The notes under the pieces are model-generated. The model was not told the DNA's origin and searched no databases. It saw only the letters and a program-made list of their open reading frames with translations. A program made the translations under genes and the position numbers. A stretch of DNA of 64,000 bases from Magicicada septendecula (taxonomy: Eukaryota; Arthropoda; Insecta; Hemiptera; Cicadidae): the NCBI GenBank assembly GCA_034769895.1, contig CM068373.1, forward strand, positions 23,688,620 through 23,752,619, in the 5' to 3' direction. Of the stretch, positions 11,294 through 21,983 are shown piece after piece (position 1 is the stretch's first letter; each line of letters begins with the position of its first letter).

Positions 11294-11880
11294 AACGTCA
11301 CAGAAAGTTTGTTACTCACAGAGTAAAATAATCACAACACGTGTTTAACTATACTGTACAGTTTGATAAAGGAATGAACTCGGTGTTTCCGGTCCCCGTA
11401 TTAATTGGCACCACCGACAGACTGAAACAACAGATGTTTCATATTTGCCGTGTAAACAAAGAAGCAACACCGTGACGGCTCCCCAACCTTAGTGCAATCA
11501 CCTTTATGAACATCTGGCATTAGGCTATCGTGGAGTAGTAGTAGTAGTAGGCTAAATATAGGCGCGAGAACAAACAATGAATAAATGCCTTCCCCTTGAC
11601 TCTCAAAGTAATACAACGAGAGCTATTTTCAAACGATAAACGTGGTACCGGTACAACACGTGCATTCACCTTTAGAATGCAATGGCGCTGTCCAAAGTAT
11701 GTGTTTAATGTGTGTGTGATCTTCTTTATTACTTCCATTGCTTCGTTACATTTTGTTTAAAATCAACACATACATCTCGATAATTATTCCGATTAGCTCT
11801 TTCAAACTTCTCAGCTCACCGTCAGATCGGAAATCCTTGTAGGCTATCGAGTTTCGTTCTAATAAAACTGCAGGTTTTAT
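11294..11880. other. No gene; short (AGT)n run
   Basis: Contains a GTAGTAGTAGTAG run at 11535-11550. No coding region is recognised. Confidence 0.4.
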
Positions 11881-11918
11881 GCGACGTTTCGAGATTTATT
11901 TTATCTCATATTCATGCC
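11881..11918 (-). ncRNA. Degenerate hammerhead-like motif
   Basis: The minus strand reads ATGAATA in place of CTGAnGA, then T, GAGAT, a loop, ATCTC, GAA, ACGT and C. The 5-bp hairpin and the palindrome after GAA fit the pattern, but the core is mutated. It is probably a remnant of a Penelope-like end. Confidence 0.3.
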
Positions 11919-12276
11919 TACAATAATCTTAATGAGAAATACAAGTTTAATAAAAATAATCTGTATTCCTGTATCATATAAAATCAAGCATAAATTATAA
12001 TATTTGTGAAACATGTTTATTTAAAGGATCAGAACGTTTCCTTAATATTAATTAATACATTCATAGCATCTAGCTTCATAACAGAAAATTTAGTTAGTTT
12101 ATAATCATTAACGAATTTCGATTTCATATCCATTTTTAGCGTGACGAAAAATATGAATACCAATGTCTCTAGCCTTTGAATATCTTTACTAAACACCTCC
12201 GTATTTACAGAATTTTCTTGGAAACTTTTATAACAAAAGCTTTGTGTTATACATTTTTTCTAAACACAAACTATAT

Positions 12277-12315
<39 letters not shown>

Positions 12316-12369
12316 ACATTTAATATTTATAATTAAATTTACCTCAAGATGTTATTTTTATCCTTTATT

Positions 12370-12407
12370 GGAACATGTTTCGGGTACTATCTTGTACCCA
12401 TCCTCAG
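12370..12407 (-). ncRNA. Hammerhead-like motif, left copy
   Basis: The minus strand reads CTGAGGA, T, GGGTAC, AAGATA, GTACCC, GAA, ACATGT, T, CC. Stem II has 6 perfect base pairs. GG before the core can pair with CC after the cleavage position. Confidence 0.55.
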
Positions 12408-12491
12408 CCTTCCGGTTTTTTTGTCTGGTGAAGTACATATGTTTTGTTGGTTGACTATTATTATTGTGGCTTCCTGTTGGCTTCTGGTATT

Positions 12492-12960
12492 TCAAATTGG
12501 TTTTATTGTGTGTGATTGTGGTGTATGTGTTAGTTTTTGTGTATTTTCTATGTTGAGTGCTTTGAATATTGTGTCATGTTTTGTATTGATTTGTATTTGT
12601 TCAGGTATTAGTTTGTTTTCTGTTTTATGTTTGTATATCTGTAAATTTTCCCAAATGTTCATTATGGTGCCTTTGTGTGGTATATGTTTTATTAGTGTTA
12701 CATTGGTTATGTCTGGGAATTCATGTCCTGTGTTTATTGCATGTGTGGCTAAATTGGATTTATATATTTCTGGTTTTTTGTATGCATTTAGGTGTTCAAA
12801 ATAACGTTTTTTCAGCTGTTTTTTGTTTGTCCTATGTAACATTTATTGCAATCTTGGCATTCAATTTTGTATATGCCGTTAGTTGTTGTATTATCTATGT
12901 TGTGTGAGCTATTTAGATTTTGTAATTTATTTTTATTAGTTTTGTATGTTATTTTTATAT
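12492..12960 (-). pseudogene. Penelope-like GIY-YIG endonuclease, C-terminal part
   Basis: Penelope-like retroelements encode an RT followed by a GIY-YIG nuclease that nicks the target DNA. The minus strand from about 12955 reads NGIYKIECQDCNKCYIGQT, the GIY...YIG signature with the linker Cys residues typical of this family. A frameshift near 12815-12842 follows, then KKRYFEHLNAY, SNLATHAINTGHEF and MNIWENLQIYKHKT, to a stop at 12492. The RT domain is absent, so the copy is 5'-truncated. Shorter ORFs on the opposite strand are shadows. Confidence 0.75.
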
Positions 12961-13379
12961 CCAATTTAGCCACACATGCAATAAACACAGGACATGAATT
13001 CCCAGACATAACCAATGTAACACTAATAAAACATATACCACACAAAGGCACCATAATGAACATTTGGGAAAATTTACAGATATACAAACATAAAACAGAA
13101 AACAAACTAATACCTGAACAAATACAAATCAATACAAAACATGACACAATATTCAAAGCACTCAACATAGAAAATACACAAAAAACTAACACATACACCA
13201 CAATCACACACAATAAAACCAATTTGAAATACCAGAAGCCAACAGGAAGCCACAATAATAATAGTCAACCAACAAAACATATGTACTTCACCAGACAAAA
13301 AAACCGGAAGGCTGAGGATGGGTACAAGATAGTACCCGAAATATGTTCAATAATGGATAAAAATAACATCTTGAAGTAA
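12961..13379 (+). pseudogene. Penelope-like GIY-YIG endonuclease tail, second copy
   Basis: The plus strand reads SNLATHAINTGHEF directly after the inverted-repeat centre, then the same KGTIMNIWENLQIYKHKT and LIPEQIQINTKHDTIFKAL segments as the minus copy. The frame stays open to 13379, through the hammerhead-like region. The GIY-YIG signature itself is missing because this copy begins downstream of it. It cannot encode a working nuclease. Confidence 0.7.
13312..13348 (+). ncRNA. Hammerhead-like motif, right copy
   Basis: CTGAGGA, T, GGGTAC/GTACCC stem, then GAAATATGTTC. Compared with the left copy, the residue after GAAA has changed from C to T, which would break the short palindrome. Confidence 0.4.
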
Positions 13380-13479
13380 ATTTAATTATAAATATAAAAT
13401 GTATTATGTATATATATATATATATATAACATTCTATATAACAAAATACAAATTTTGTATAACACTACGCGCCGTGGAG

Positions 13480-13805
13480 CGTTCCTTCCACTGGCTTTAA
13501 CGTTAAACAGGTGTTTTCTGCTAAAAAATGTTTTTATAACACAACGCACCCTACCACAGGCTGTGTGTTATTTATGCATCTGTGTAATCTGTGGTCTCTG
13601 TTATTGGACAAGTACCGTTTTAGACACTTTGTAATTTATAAATGTCAGAAGAATTAAAAAAAATCATTAGGTTTACGTCTACAGTAAAACAGAGCAAATT
13701 CTGGGTGACCATTAATTCTGTTATTGCCACGAACTGATGAATGGGATAAGATCCATACTCGAATACCTCAGTATAATTAAAGAAAGCTTTGGGAAATTAT
13801 AAATA
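13480..13805 (+). repeat. Dispersed repeat, parts A and B
   Basis: Part A (13484-13660) and part B (13670-13805) reappear in inverse orientation at 27410-27585 and 26150-26285. In the other copy, A and B are separated by about 1.1 kb of inserted sequence. There is no ORF. Part A contains CAGGTGTTTTCTGCTAAAAA in both copies. Confidence 0.6.
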
Positions 13806-13807
13806 AA

Positions 13808-14045
13808 TCATCATCATCTTCAAGGATTAAACCAAAGATGATTTGTTCCGGTCTCAAATTGGCAAAGATTAGAGCTGGTCACTCCAGCGCTTCCTCGGAC
13901 GTCCCGCGCTTCTCCGTCACCTCAGCTTATTGTTCCATAGTTGTTTGGAGATGCGGTAGTCTTCCGTTCGGCAAGGACGTTCCCACCAATTCAACCGATA
14001 CAGGGCGATGCTGTCGAGTATACTCATAACATTCAGTTCCTGCCG
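13808..14045 (-). pseudogene. Non-LTR 3' end, sister of the 10.4-kb copy
   Basis: About 230 bp closely match 10350-10590. Shared landmarks include GGTCACTCCAGCGCTTCCTC and CAGGGCGATG-type sequence. The minus strand codes for the decayed end of RT (an R.RRW-like motif) and finishes in an ATGATGATG tail at 13808. Confidence 0.65.
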
Positions 14046-14069
14046 TATAATTATAAATAAACTAGTACA

Positions 14070-14374
14070 ACAATATACACCAAGAAAAGCAAAGAATTGT
14101 TTACAAATATGTGAAATTTATATTTCCTGATTACTTTGTGTTGATTGTTGTATTCCCTAGGAAATTAACAACGCTACGGTAAAACGCAAATATATAAGAA
14201 AGCTACTAGATTGGCGGGAATTACACTGTTCTGTTTCTACTGCTTAATTAATTGCATTGTCTTTTCTCCAGACGTCTGTATTTATAGTTTGTTTTATGAT
14301 TACGGGTGTAGTCCTCTCCGTTTAAATTATGACTTAAATTTATGAGCTCAATAAAACAGGAATAAAATCAAATA
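14070..14374 (+). repeat. Promoter-bearing dispersed repeat (LTR-like)
   Basis: About 300 bp that recur in inverse orientation at 24594-24877. Both copies keep TTGTGAAATTTA-like start sequence, an ATATATAAGAAAG TATA-like box, a pyrimidine-rich segment and an AATAAAACA signal near the end. The layout suggests a solo LTR, but I cannot see a clean TG..CA border or a target duplication. Confidence 0.45.
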
Positions 14375-14524
14375 CGGTATTATTCATTATGCTAGTAGCT
14401 TTAGCGAGGTAGCAATTTCAGCTATTATTAGTACATTTTTTCACCCTATAATCCGTTGCTTTCATGAAACGTAGGCTTAGTGGTTTGTTCCAGCTTCCCT
14501 ATTCCCATCGCTTCCCAGGTCTAC

Positions 14525-14700
14525 CAGCTTATCTTTTCTACCGTGATTTACAGTGGTATACTATCATACTTTGAATATTGTATTTTTCAACTTATGGCAA
14601 GATGTATTGTTAATTTTACCATCTGTTTGGTTAATTTTCCATTGTTTGAGAGCAGTTTTAGATCACTTTTTTTATTGTGTTGTAAAATGCAATATTATTT
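14525..14700 (+). repeat. Dispersed repeat X
   Basis: About 170 bp starting CTTATCTTTTCTACC and containing TTTACAGTGGTATACTAT. Copies occur at 33783-33960 (plus) and 23330-23480 (minus). The last two directly abut the end of an ATAT-type LTR; this one does not. Confidence 0.6.
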
Positions 14701-14704
14701 GTTT

Positions 14705-15750
14705 CTACACAATACATAAATAATTATAAACAATATACATAAAAATATAAGATTATACGGAATTTTTCATAGCCTCATATAATGACAGGAAAACTTTGAA
14801 TCAATGCTTATAATAATTATTCTATAGGCCTACCTGAGAATCCCCTTTTAAAGAATTTCTGCGTACCTGTTAAGCTCTGTAATTTATCTTAGCGATGATT
14901 ACCAAACTGCTTAGCTGAATGACTTTTAGCAAAAGAGTAGTTTTGTGCCTAGTAATATGGGACATTGCAATTTGTATTTTTAATATGTGTGACATACACA
15001 CGGGTATAAATTTTAACTACTGTATAGATTGTTCAAAATTATACGGTTTGCCTGAAAAAAGCACCAGAATATTAGAGTGACCTGAGATATTAGTTATTCA
15101 ATTCTAATAATACCTATATTTATTTAAAGTAATTATATGTCAAAAAATAATTATATTGCTATTTTTTATGACATGGTATACTGGTTCACAACTTACTCTG
15201 ACATTTTTCTCTGTTAATCTTCTTTGTCAATTTCGATCATACCCATAACAATGACTTCTTTCCAATTTCACTTTGTTTTCCTAGTCACTCTTTTTTACGG
15301 ATTTTAAATTTAACATTTGTTTTGGATGTCAGTTTGTACCCGTTCATTACATCTGTATTTGGATTGCTTAATTCTGATTAAAAGTGTAATTTTCATAATT
15401 TTTCTTAAACATTATATCTTTTGTCATTATTTATCTCTTCTGGGTCTATGAACTGCTCGCGTCTACAAAAATTATGTCGATCGCCAGGAAAGATATTTAT
15501 CCGTAGATTTCAAACATATTTTAGTACTGTAATTTACTACGCTCCATATTACAATAAAAATTGTGATTTCTTATTTTTTTAATTTATATATTCCAAAAAT
15601 ACTAGCAATAATAAATACTACCTTTATTCGTGTAGTATCACCATAACCTAACAAGATCGTTTTTCTAGAGCATTTAAATAAAATTGTAAAATGTTTGGAT
15701 GCAAATTATAAATTCAATTTTCGCAATGGCAAATGTCCCAAAGAAATAAT
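14705..15750. other. AT-rich, no feature seen
   Basis: Stops in all frames and no repeat partner noticed in the window. This is the left flank of the LTR retrotransposon. Confidence 0.4.
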
Positions 15751-16267
15751 ATACTGCAACGAATCACAGGATCATGATAGGAGGGGCAAGTTCATATATT
15801 ACACAGACAATGGGCATTCATATTATATTGGTAGATGGTTAAGTTTGGTTGTTATCAATTGTATTTAGTAAGGTTAAGGGTTTAGTTTAGAAAAACTGTG
15901 CATTATTATTTATGGTTATTCATATACTGTGTTAGTGGAAATGTGCGCGCGTGCGCGAGTGGGAAACGTTTCCCGGGCGGTGCGTGTAGTATTATCGTTG
16001 TTTTGACATTAGCTGAACTGAGACATGTGTATCGCTACAATCCCTATACCTGTCGGACTATTGTTTACGTTCATGTATATTATTAGTATGTATGCAGTCA
16101 TGCATGAGATACGAGTAGTCTGATTACCGCTATGCATGCTGTTACAAAGTAAATGCACTCTACTGCATGAAAAGTGCATGGTCACCTTTACTAACCATGT
16201 GACTTCCATCCACCAATAGAATGCTGACTGGTGGTTGGAAATTTTCTTAAGCCTGTCGTTACACAGG

Positions 16268-16740
16268 CAGTTCTTCTACGCCATCTACCGCGAACGGGTC
16301 GTGTACTCCTTGTACAAGAATTCTACCGCTTGCAAGGTGTTGTAAAGACTATTCGTCGATAGTGAAACGGGAAGGCTCAGAACTGTGTATGTAGTACATC
16401 TGCACGCAGGAGTGTTTAAACGCATTACGCGTATAATTACGACAGTTCTTCTACGCCATCTACCGCGAACGGGACGTGCACTCCTTGTACAAGAATTCTA
16501 CCGCTTGCAAGGTGTTGTAAAGACTATTCGTCGTTAGTGAAACGGGAAGGCTCAGAACTGTGTGTGTAGTACATTTGCACACACCAGTGTTTTAACGCAT
16601 TGTGCGTAAAATTACAAGCAGTTCTTCACTGCTGCTACCGCGAACGGTACATACAATCCTTGTACAAGACTCTACCGCTTGCAAGGATTTGTTAAGACTT
16701 TTCGGGGATAGTAACGCGTGTGACGCATAACAATTGATTT
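16268..16740 (+). repeat. Tandem repeat in U3 of the 5' LTR
   Basis: Two close copies of about 175 bp begin CAGTTCTTCTACGCCATC, and a third, shorter and more diverged copy begins CAGTTCTTCACTGCTGC. Each has TACCGCGAACGG and CTACCGCTTGCAAGG. The same array lies at 20650-21122 in the 3' LTR. Repeats in U3 often hold enhancer sites, but that is inference. Confidence 0.8.
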
Positions 16741-17101
16741 TATATCTTTACACACGATATTAATATTGTAGTATTACGTGTGTAAGAAGTGAGTGTAACT
16801 GTATCACTGTGCGAGATTTTCCGCAGTGACAATATCATTAATTGTTACGCAATAGTTCCATCAAGACGTTTCCGTGCTAGTGCAAGACTTCCTCATAGGG
16901 TGGTCTGCTGATCGCGGTAGACCTTGGTATTCGCGAGAACACTTGAAGAAGCCGGAGAGGTATAAGCTCAATATACCGTTATTGATTAAACTCACTGTCA
17001 CCTGAGATATTACTTGGTCTTAAACTCTATATAAGATTGGCGAGTAATAAAATCCGTAGTACCGTTGTGTGCGAAGTGTCGGATTCATCGTGGGAATTGC
17101 A

Positions 17102-17270
17102 GGACATCAGCCCAGCTGTTATAGGACATCAGCCCAGCTGTTACAGGACATCAGCCCAGCTGTTATTGGACATCAGCCCAGCTGTTATAGGACACCAGCC
17201 CAGCTGTTATAGGACACCAGCCCAGCTGTTATAGGACCAGCCCAGCTGTTACAGGACGCCAGCCCAGCTG
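17102..17270 (+). repeat. Short tandem repeat (CAGCCCAGCTGTTA) in the LTR
   Basis: Eight units of about 21-22 bp built on GGACATCAGCCCAGCTGTTA, with TCAG/CCAG variants and one shorter unit. CAGCTG is an E-box palindrome in each unit. The repeat lies downstream of the TATA box, so it should be transcribed. The 3' LTR carries it at 21484-21652. Confidence 0.85.
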
Positions 17271-18007
17271 TAAACGTTTCTGGTGAAACGTCTGTCATTT
17301 GTAAGCCACACCTGACGAACCATCTATACCGCAAAGACCGGCCCTTCTCTTCAACAACATCATCGTGGGAGTCTTCTTATGTAACGTATCACGTCTTGCG
17401 TATGAACATTATTTAACATTTTAAAAGAAAGACTCTATATCAAACATTACATTCTGTACATTTCAAATATACCATATAAACTATAACTTGTGTTTGTACA
17501 ATAAATAATCTTAAACCCTCCAATATAGGCTTGTAATTTGAAATACACATACTATCATATCCTATGCGCCAATAGTTTAGTAATTTGTGTTGTCGCATAG
17601 AGATATTTTGGCGCTTAGCAACGTAGGGCTCGTAAAATAGCGGTAATTTACGCTATTATATATTTGTCTATGAATATAAAATTTGTTGGAAAAATCCGAC
17701 GTATAAGTATAATTAACGTAATAATTGTATGTGTATAGTTCATATTAAAATCTGAGGATATAATTTTTCAATTGTGCATATTCTCTTGTATATCATATAT
17801 GAACAGATTTTATCAGTATATTGGAGGTAGATTATTAGTTGTTGTATGTTAGATAAGGTATTTACATGTTGATATTTTGAACTGCTTTTTCTGTGTGCAT
17901 ATAAACTGGTTACCATATGTTCTAATCTTGTTGTGATAATAATAACTTGCTTTGCGTATAAATAAATAAATTTAAATTTACTAAATTTTAAATTAAATTT
18001 AATCATT

Positions 18008-19786
18008 ATGGCGGAGTCACAAGGGATAGAGAATGCTTTAGCGGCCATATTAGCGAAGATGAAAACCATGGAAGAAAAGATGGAGAAAATTTCAGCAGAA
18101 AATAAAGAAGAGCGGAAAACTGATAAAGAGGAAAATAAAGCCCGTCAAGAGGAGGTGAAAATGAGTCTACGTGAATTAGCGGAAAAAATGAAAGCAGAAG
18201 AAGAAGAACATGACGCCAGTATGCAGAAATTTTGGGAAGAAATGGAAGCTGGTAGAGAAGAGAGGATGGCGAAACTACAGGAAATGTCAGCTGATATTGA
18301 AGTAGATTTATCTGTTGAGAATATTGTACCTTGTGATAATTTTGAACTACCAAATGTCCTTGTGGAACATACTCTCAAAGAAAGTAATATGGAAGTTAAC
18401 CAAGATGTTACATCTGGAGGATTAACGGAGAACAGTAGCGTAGTAGATGAAATTGAAAGTGATTATACAGAAACAAACTTATTAGGGCCTAGTAGTTCAT
18501 ATCTCGGTAAAGTCGAGTATTTAGATTCTGCATTAAATTGTAGTGAAGATAACAGAAATGAAATTAGTAGTAACAACACTATTAGTCTGGAACATACTTC
18601 AGGTAAGTGCTATGATGAGGTGATAGTTTATAGTGTAACAGATATAGCATGCGAGAACCGTGAACGTATGATAGAATCTGAAGCTATCATGGATGCGGAC
18701 AGTGTATGCATAACACATAAAAATCCCGAACCAGTAGTAGAGCCTGGAACTAGTATGGATACTAACGGTGCAGGTATTTATGACACATGGCCAAATGATG
18801 AGGTACTAGATGAATCTATATCAGGTACTGAGGTGTTTACGGAGGATGGAGAGGTAAATGATACGGGTGACAATAAGGTGACAACAATTATGATAAATAA
18901 TAATGAACCGCCGCGTAATCAGTTTCATGTTCAAACACCACAGAATCAGCCGCAATCACAACAACATAAAAATACAACTCAGCAAATTAATACCAACTTA
19001 TTAGCAACAGTTACTGGAAATGATTTAGTTGAAAAGCAGTTCAATCAATCAAGTATGAAAAATGTTAGTTATAAGAATGACACTGTTATGTATGGCCTAT
19101 ATCCTGCAGCAATTAGGGATATTTTAATGTGTAATAATGATAATAGTAATAAACATGAAGGAAATATGAGTATTGAAAATTGCACCGACCTTATTGTCGA
19201 AGCAAAAATCAGTGGTTGTGTTGACGAGATGTTGGTCGACAGCGGCACAGGAATATCGCTGTTGGACGAGCAGTTACGTAAGAGGTGTAAAAACCACTTT
19301 ATACAAATGCCGATTCTGCCGGTAAGTCACACAAGGATAAAATCAGGAGCGTGTGAGTCGTAGATAATTGAAAAACAGGCAATTAAAACAAAATACGAAC
19401 AGGGAACGGAAATAGATGCGACCGTCCTTGGAGTTAAAAAACTCGGACATAATATGATTTGGGAAGTTGATAAATTGAATAAACGGCATGCTGCATTGGA
19501 AGTTCAGAAAGAATTATTGCCAGCTAAAGTTGATTGTCGACCTCACGTTATCAGACTGGGACGCTCGAAAGATAAGATAACGAGTAACTCACCGACCCCC
19601 AAGGTTCAGTTAATGAGTTGCGAGATAAGGCAATTACGGCGTATATTAAACAAATTCAAATCTGTATTTCCAAGTAAACGTGTGCGTTTCAAAACTGAGA
19701 AAAATTTATACAAAAAACTCAGAAATAAATGTCAGGATATAGGGGTAAGAATGTGTAGTGATTTAAATATGTCAATTCAGGTTTAA
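18008..19786 (+). pseudogene. gag-protease (start of pol) of the LTR retrotransposon
   Basis: The frame starts MAESQGIENALAAILAKM after a 410-base leader. Residues about 1-100 are a highly charged coiled coil, as in gag proteins of insect Ty3/gypsy elements. Residues about 100-390 are acidic and low-complexity, with a Gln/Asn-rich part (HVQTPQNQPQSQQHK). Residues about 393-425 read LIVEAKISGCVDEMLVDSGTGISLL, the retropepsin pattern with DSG at the active site. A single TAG at 19361-19363 interrupts the frame, which then continues in the same phase through KKLGHNMIWEVDKLNK (protease C-terminus) and LRRILNKFKSVFPSKR (like the start of an RT). It stops at 19786. The TAG is either inactivating or a read-through signal. 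There is no CCHC zinc knuckle. Confidence 0.75.
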
Positions 19787-20136
19787 ATGTTGTATGTAAG
19801 ATGGCTCTGTGAATGAACAATAATCTAGTTTTGATAAGGAATGTTGTCTGTGTACCCTATGACCCTGCATAAGATGTCGTTATCTGTGTGTCAAGAACAT
19901 GTGTGTTTGTTTTGGTTTGAAGGTTACCACGTGTCTTTTGATTTGATGCTTCTGTCAATGTGACAGTTGGAATTGTTAGTATTAATTGAGGATGTTTATT
20001 TGATTTTAGTTCGAGGGTATTATTATTATTTCAGGATTAGGAAGTTGTTTTGGGTATATTAAAAAAAAAAAAATTTTTATTTTTTGTTAGTTAACTAAAA
20101 AAAAAAATTTTTTTTTATGCGGGAAGGAGTTAATCC

Positions 20137-21979
20137 TGCAACGAATCACAGGATCATGATAGGAGGGGCAAGTTCATATATTACACAGACAATGGGCATT
20201 CATATTATATTGGTAGATGGTTAAGTTTGGTTGTTATCAATTGTATTTAGTAAGGTTAAGGGTTTAGTTTAGAAAAACTGTGCATTATTATTTATGGTTA
20301 TTCATATACTGTGTTAGTGGAAATGTGCGCGCGTGCGCGAGTGGGAAACGTTTCCCGGGCGGTGCGTGTAGTATTATCGTTGTTTTGACATTAGCTGAAC
20401 TGAGACATGTGTATCGCTACAATCCCTATACCTGTCGGACTATTGTTTACGTTCATGTATATTATTAGTATGTATGCAGTCATGCATGAGATACGAGTAG
20501 TCTGATTACCGCTATGCATGCTGTTACAAAGTAAATGCACTCTACTGCATGAAAAGTGCATGGTCACCTTTACTAACCATGTGACTTCCATCCACCAATA
20601 GAATGCTGACTGGTGGTTGGAAATTTTCTTAAGCCTGTCGTTACACAGGCAGTTCTTCTACGCCATCTACCGCGAACGGGTCGTGCACTCCTTGTACAAG
20701 AATTCTACCGCTTGCAAGGTGTTGTAAAGACTATTCGTCGATAGTGAAATGGGAAGGCTCAGAACTGTGTGTGTAGTACATTTGCACGCAGGAGTGTTTA
20801 AACGCATTACGCGTATAATTACGACAGTTCTTCTACGCCATCTACCGCGAACGGGACGTGCACTCCTTGTACAAGAATTCTACCGCTTGCAAGGTGTTGT
20901 AAAGACTATTCGTCGTTAGTGAAACGGGAAGGCTCAGAACTGTGTGTGTAGTACATTTGCACACACCAGTGTTTTAACGCATTGTGCGTAAAATTACAAG
21001 CAGTTCTTCACTGCTGCTACCGCGAACGGTACATACAATCCTTGTACAAGACTCTACCGCTTGCAAGGATTTGTTAAGACTTTTCGGGGATAGTAACGCG
21101 TGTGACGCATAACAATTGATTTTATATCTTTACACACGATATTAATATTGTAGTATTACGTGTGTAAGAAGTGAGTGTAACTGTATCACTGTGCGAGATT
21201 TTCCGCAGTGACAGTATCATTAATTGTTACGCAATAGTTCCATCAAGACGTTTCCGTGCTAGTGCAAGATTTCCTCATAGGGTGGTCTGCTGATCGCGGT
21301 AGACCTTGGTATTCGCGAGAACACTTGAAGAAGCCGGAGAGGTATAAGCTCAATATACCGTTATTGATTAAACTCACTGTCACCTGAGATATTACTTGGT
21401 CTTAAACTCTGTATAAGATTGGCGAGTAATAAAATCCGTAGTACCGTTGTGTGCGAAGTGTCGGATTCATCGTGGGAATTGCAGGACATCAGCCCAGCTG
21501 TTATAGGACATCAGCCCAGCTGTTACAGGACATCAGCCCAGCTGTTATTGGACATCAGCCCAGCTGTTATAGGACACCAGCCCAGCTGTTATAGGACACC
21601 AGCCCAGCTGTTATAGGACCAGCCCAGCTGTTACAGGACGCCAGCCCAGCTGTAAACGTTTCTGGTGAAACGTCTGTCATTTGTAAGCCACACCTGACGA
21701 ACCATCTATACCGCAAAGACCGGCCCTTCTCTTCAACAACATCATCGTGGGAGTCTTCTTATGTAACGTATCACGTCTTGCGTATGAACATTATTTAACA
21801 TTTTAAAAGAAAGACTCTATATCAAACATTACATTCTGTACATTTCAAATATACCATATAAACTATAACTTGTGTTTGTACAATAAATAATCTTAAACCC
21901 TCCAATATAGGCTTGTAATTTGAAATACACATACTATCATATCCTATGCGCCAATAGTTTAGTAATTTGTGTTGTCGCA
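20137..21979 (+). repeat. 3' LTR
   Basis: Same length as the 5' LTR at a constant offset of 4,382 bp. I noticed about seven single-base differences, all transitions, including one that changes the TATA box from CTATATAAG to CTGTATAAG. It ends TTGTCGCA, followed by the ATAC duplication. Confidence 0.9.
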
Positions 21980-21983
21980 ATAC

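Larger units (their letters stand above)
12298..13428. mobile_element. Head-to-head Penelope-like element pair
   Basis: A left copy on the minus strand (12.30-12.96 kb) and a 5'-truncated right copy on the plus strand (12.96-13.43 kb) face each other. Their shared part (about 12310-12758 and 12960-13398) is a near-perfect inverted repeat of about 440 bp. The left copy also carries the GIY-YIG endonuclease core. Each 3' end carries a hammerhead-like motif and the ending TTTAATTATAAATAT. A truncated copy in inverse orientation beside a longer one is typical of Penelope-like elements. GT and AT simple repeats border the left end. Confidence 0.75.
15755..17597 (+). repeat. 5' LTR
   Basis: Starts TGCAACGAATC and ends TTGTCGCA. 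A TATA box (TATATAAG, 17028-17035) and a poly(A) signal (AATAAA, 17500-17505) place U3 in the first about 1.3 kb and R/U5 in the last 0.5 kb. It contains a three-copy tandem repeat (16268-16740) and an eight-unit short repeat (17102-17270). A GAAACGT hairpin (ACGTTTC, TGGT, GAAACGT) follows at about 17274. The small ORFs inside are not genes. Confidence 0.9.
15751..21983 (+). mobile_element. Ty3/gypsy-like LTR retrotransposon, deletion derivative
   Basis: The element runs from 15755 to 21979 between two 1,843-bp LTRs and has 4-bp target duplications, ATAC at 15751-15754 and 21980-21983. The interior is only about 2.5 kb. It has a primer-binding-like TGGCGCTTAGCAACG shortly after the 5' LTR, one gag/protease reading frame, a short start of pol, and a purine tract (GCGGGAAGGAG) before the 3' LTR. 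RT, RNase H and integrase are missing, so it would need another element's proteins to move. By eye the LTRs differ at about seven positions, all transitions, so the insertion is recent. Confidence 0.9.

Noticed and set aside
12349-12804. 151-codon plus-strand ORF rich in Cys, Val and Phe
   Set aside because: Shadow of the minus-strand Penelope-like nuclease tail; the inverse copy at 13.0 kb gives the mirrored shadow.
15898-16086. 62-codon ORF present identically in both LTRs
   Set aside because: It lies in the U3 part of an LTR and is duplicated only because the LTR is duplicated. No protein motif.
17037-17234. ORF with repeated SPAVIGHQPSCYRT-like units
   Set aside because: Translation of the LTR tandem repeat; no independent coding evidence.
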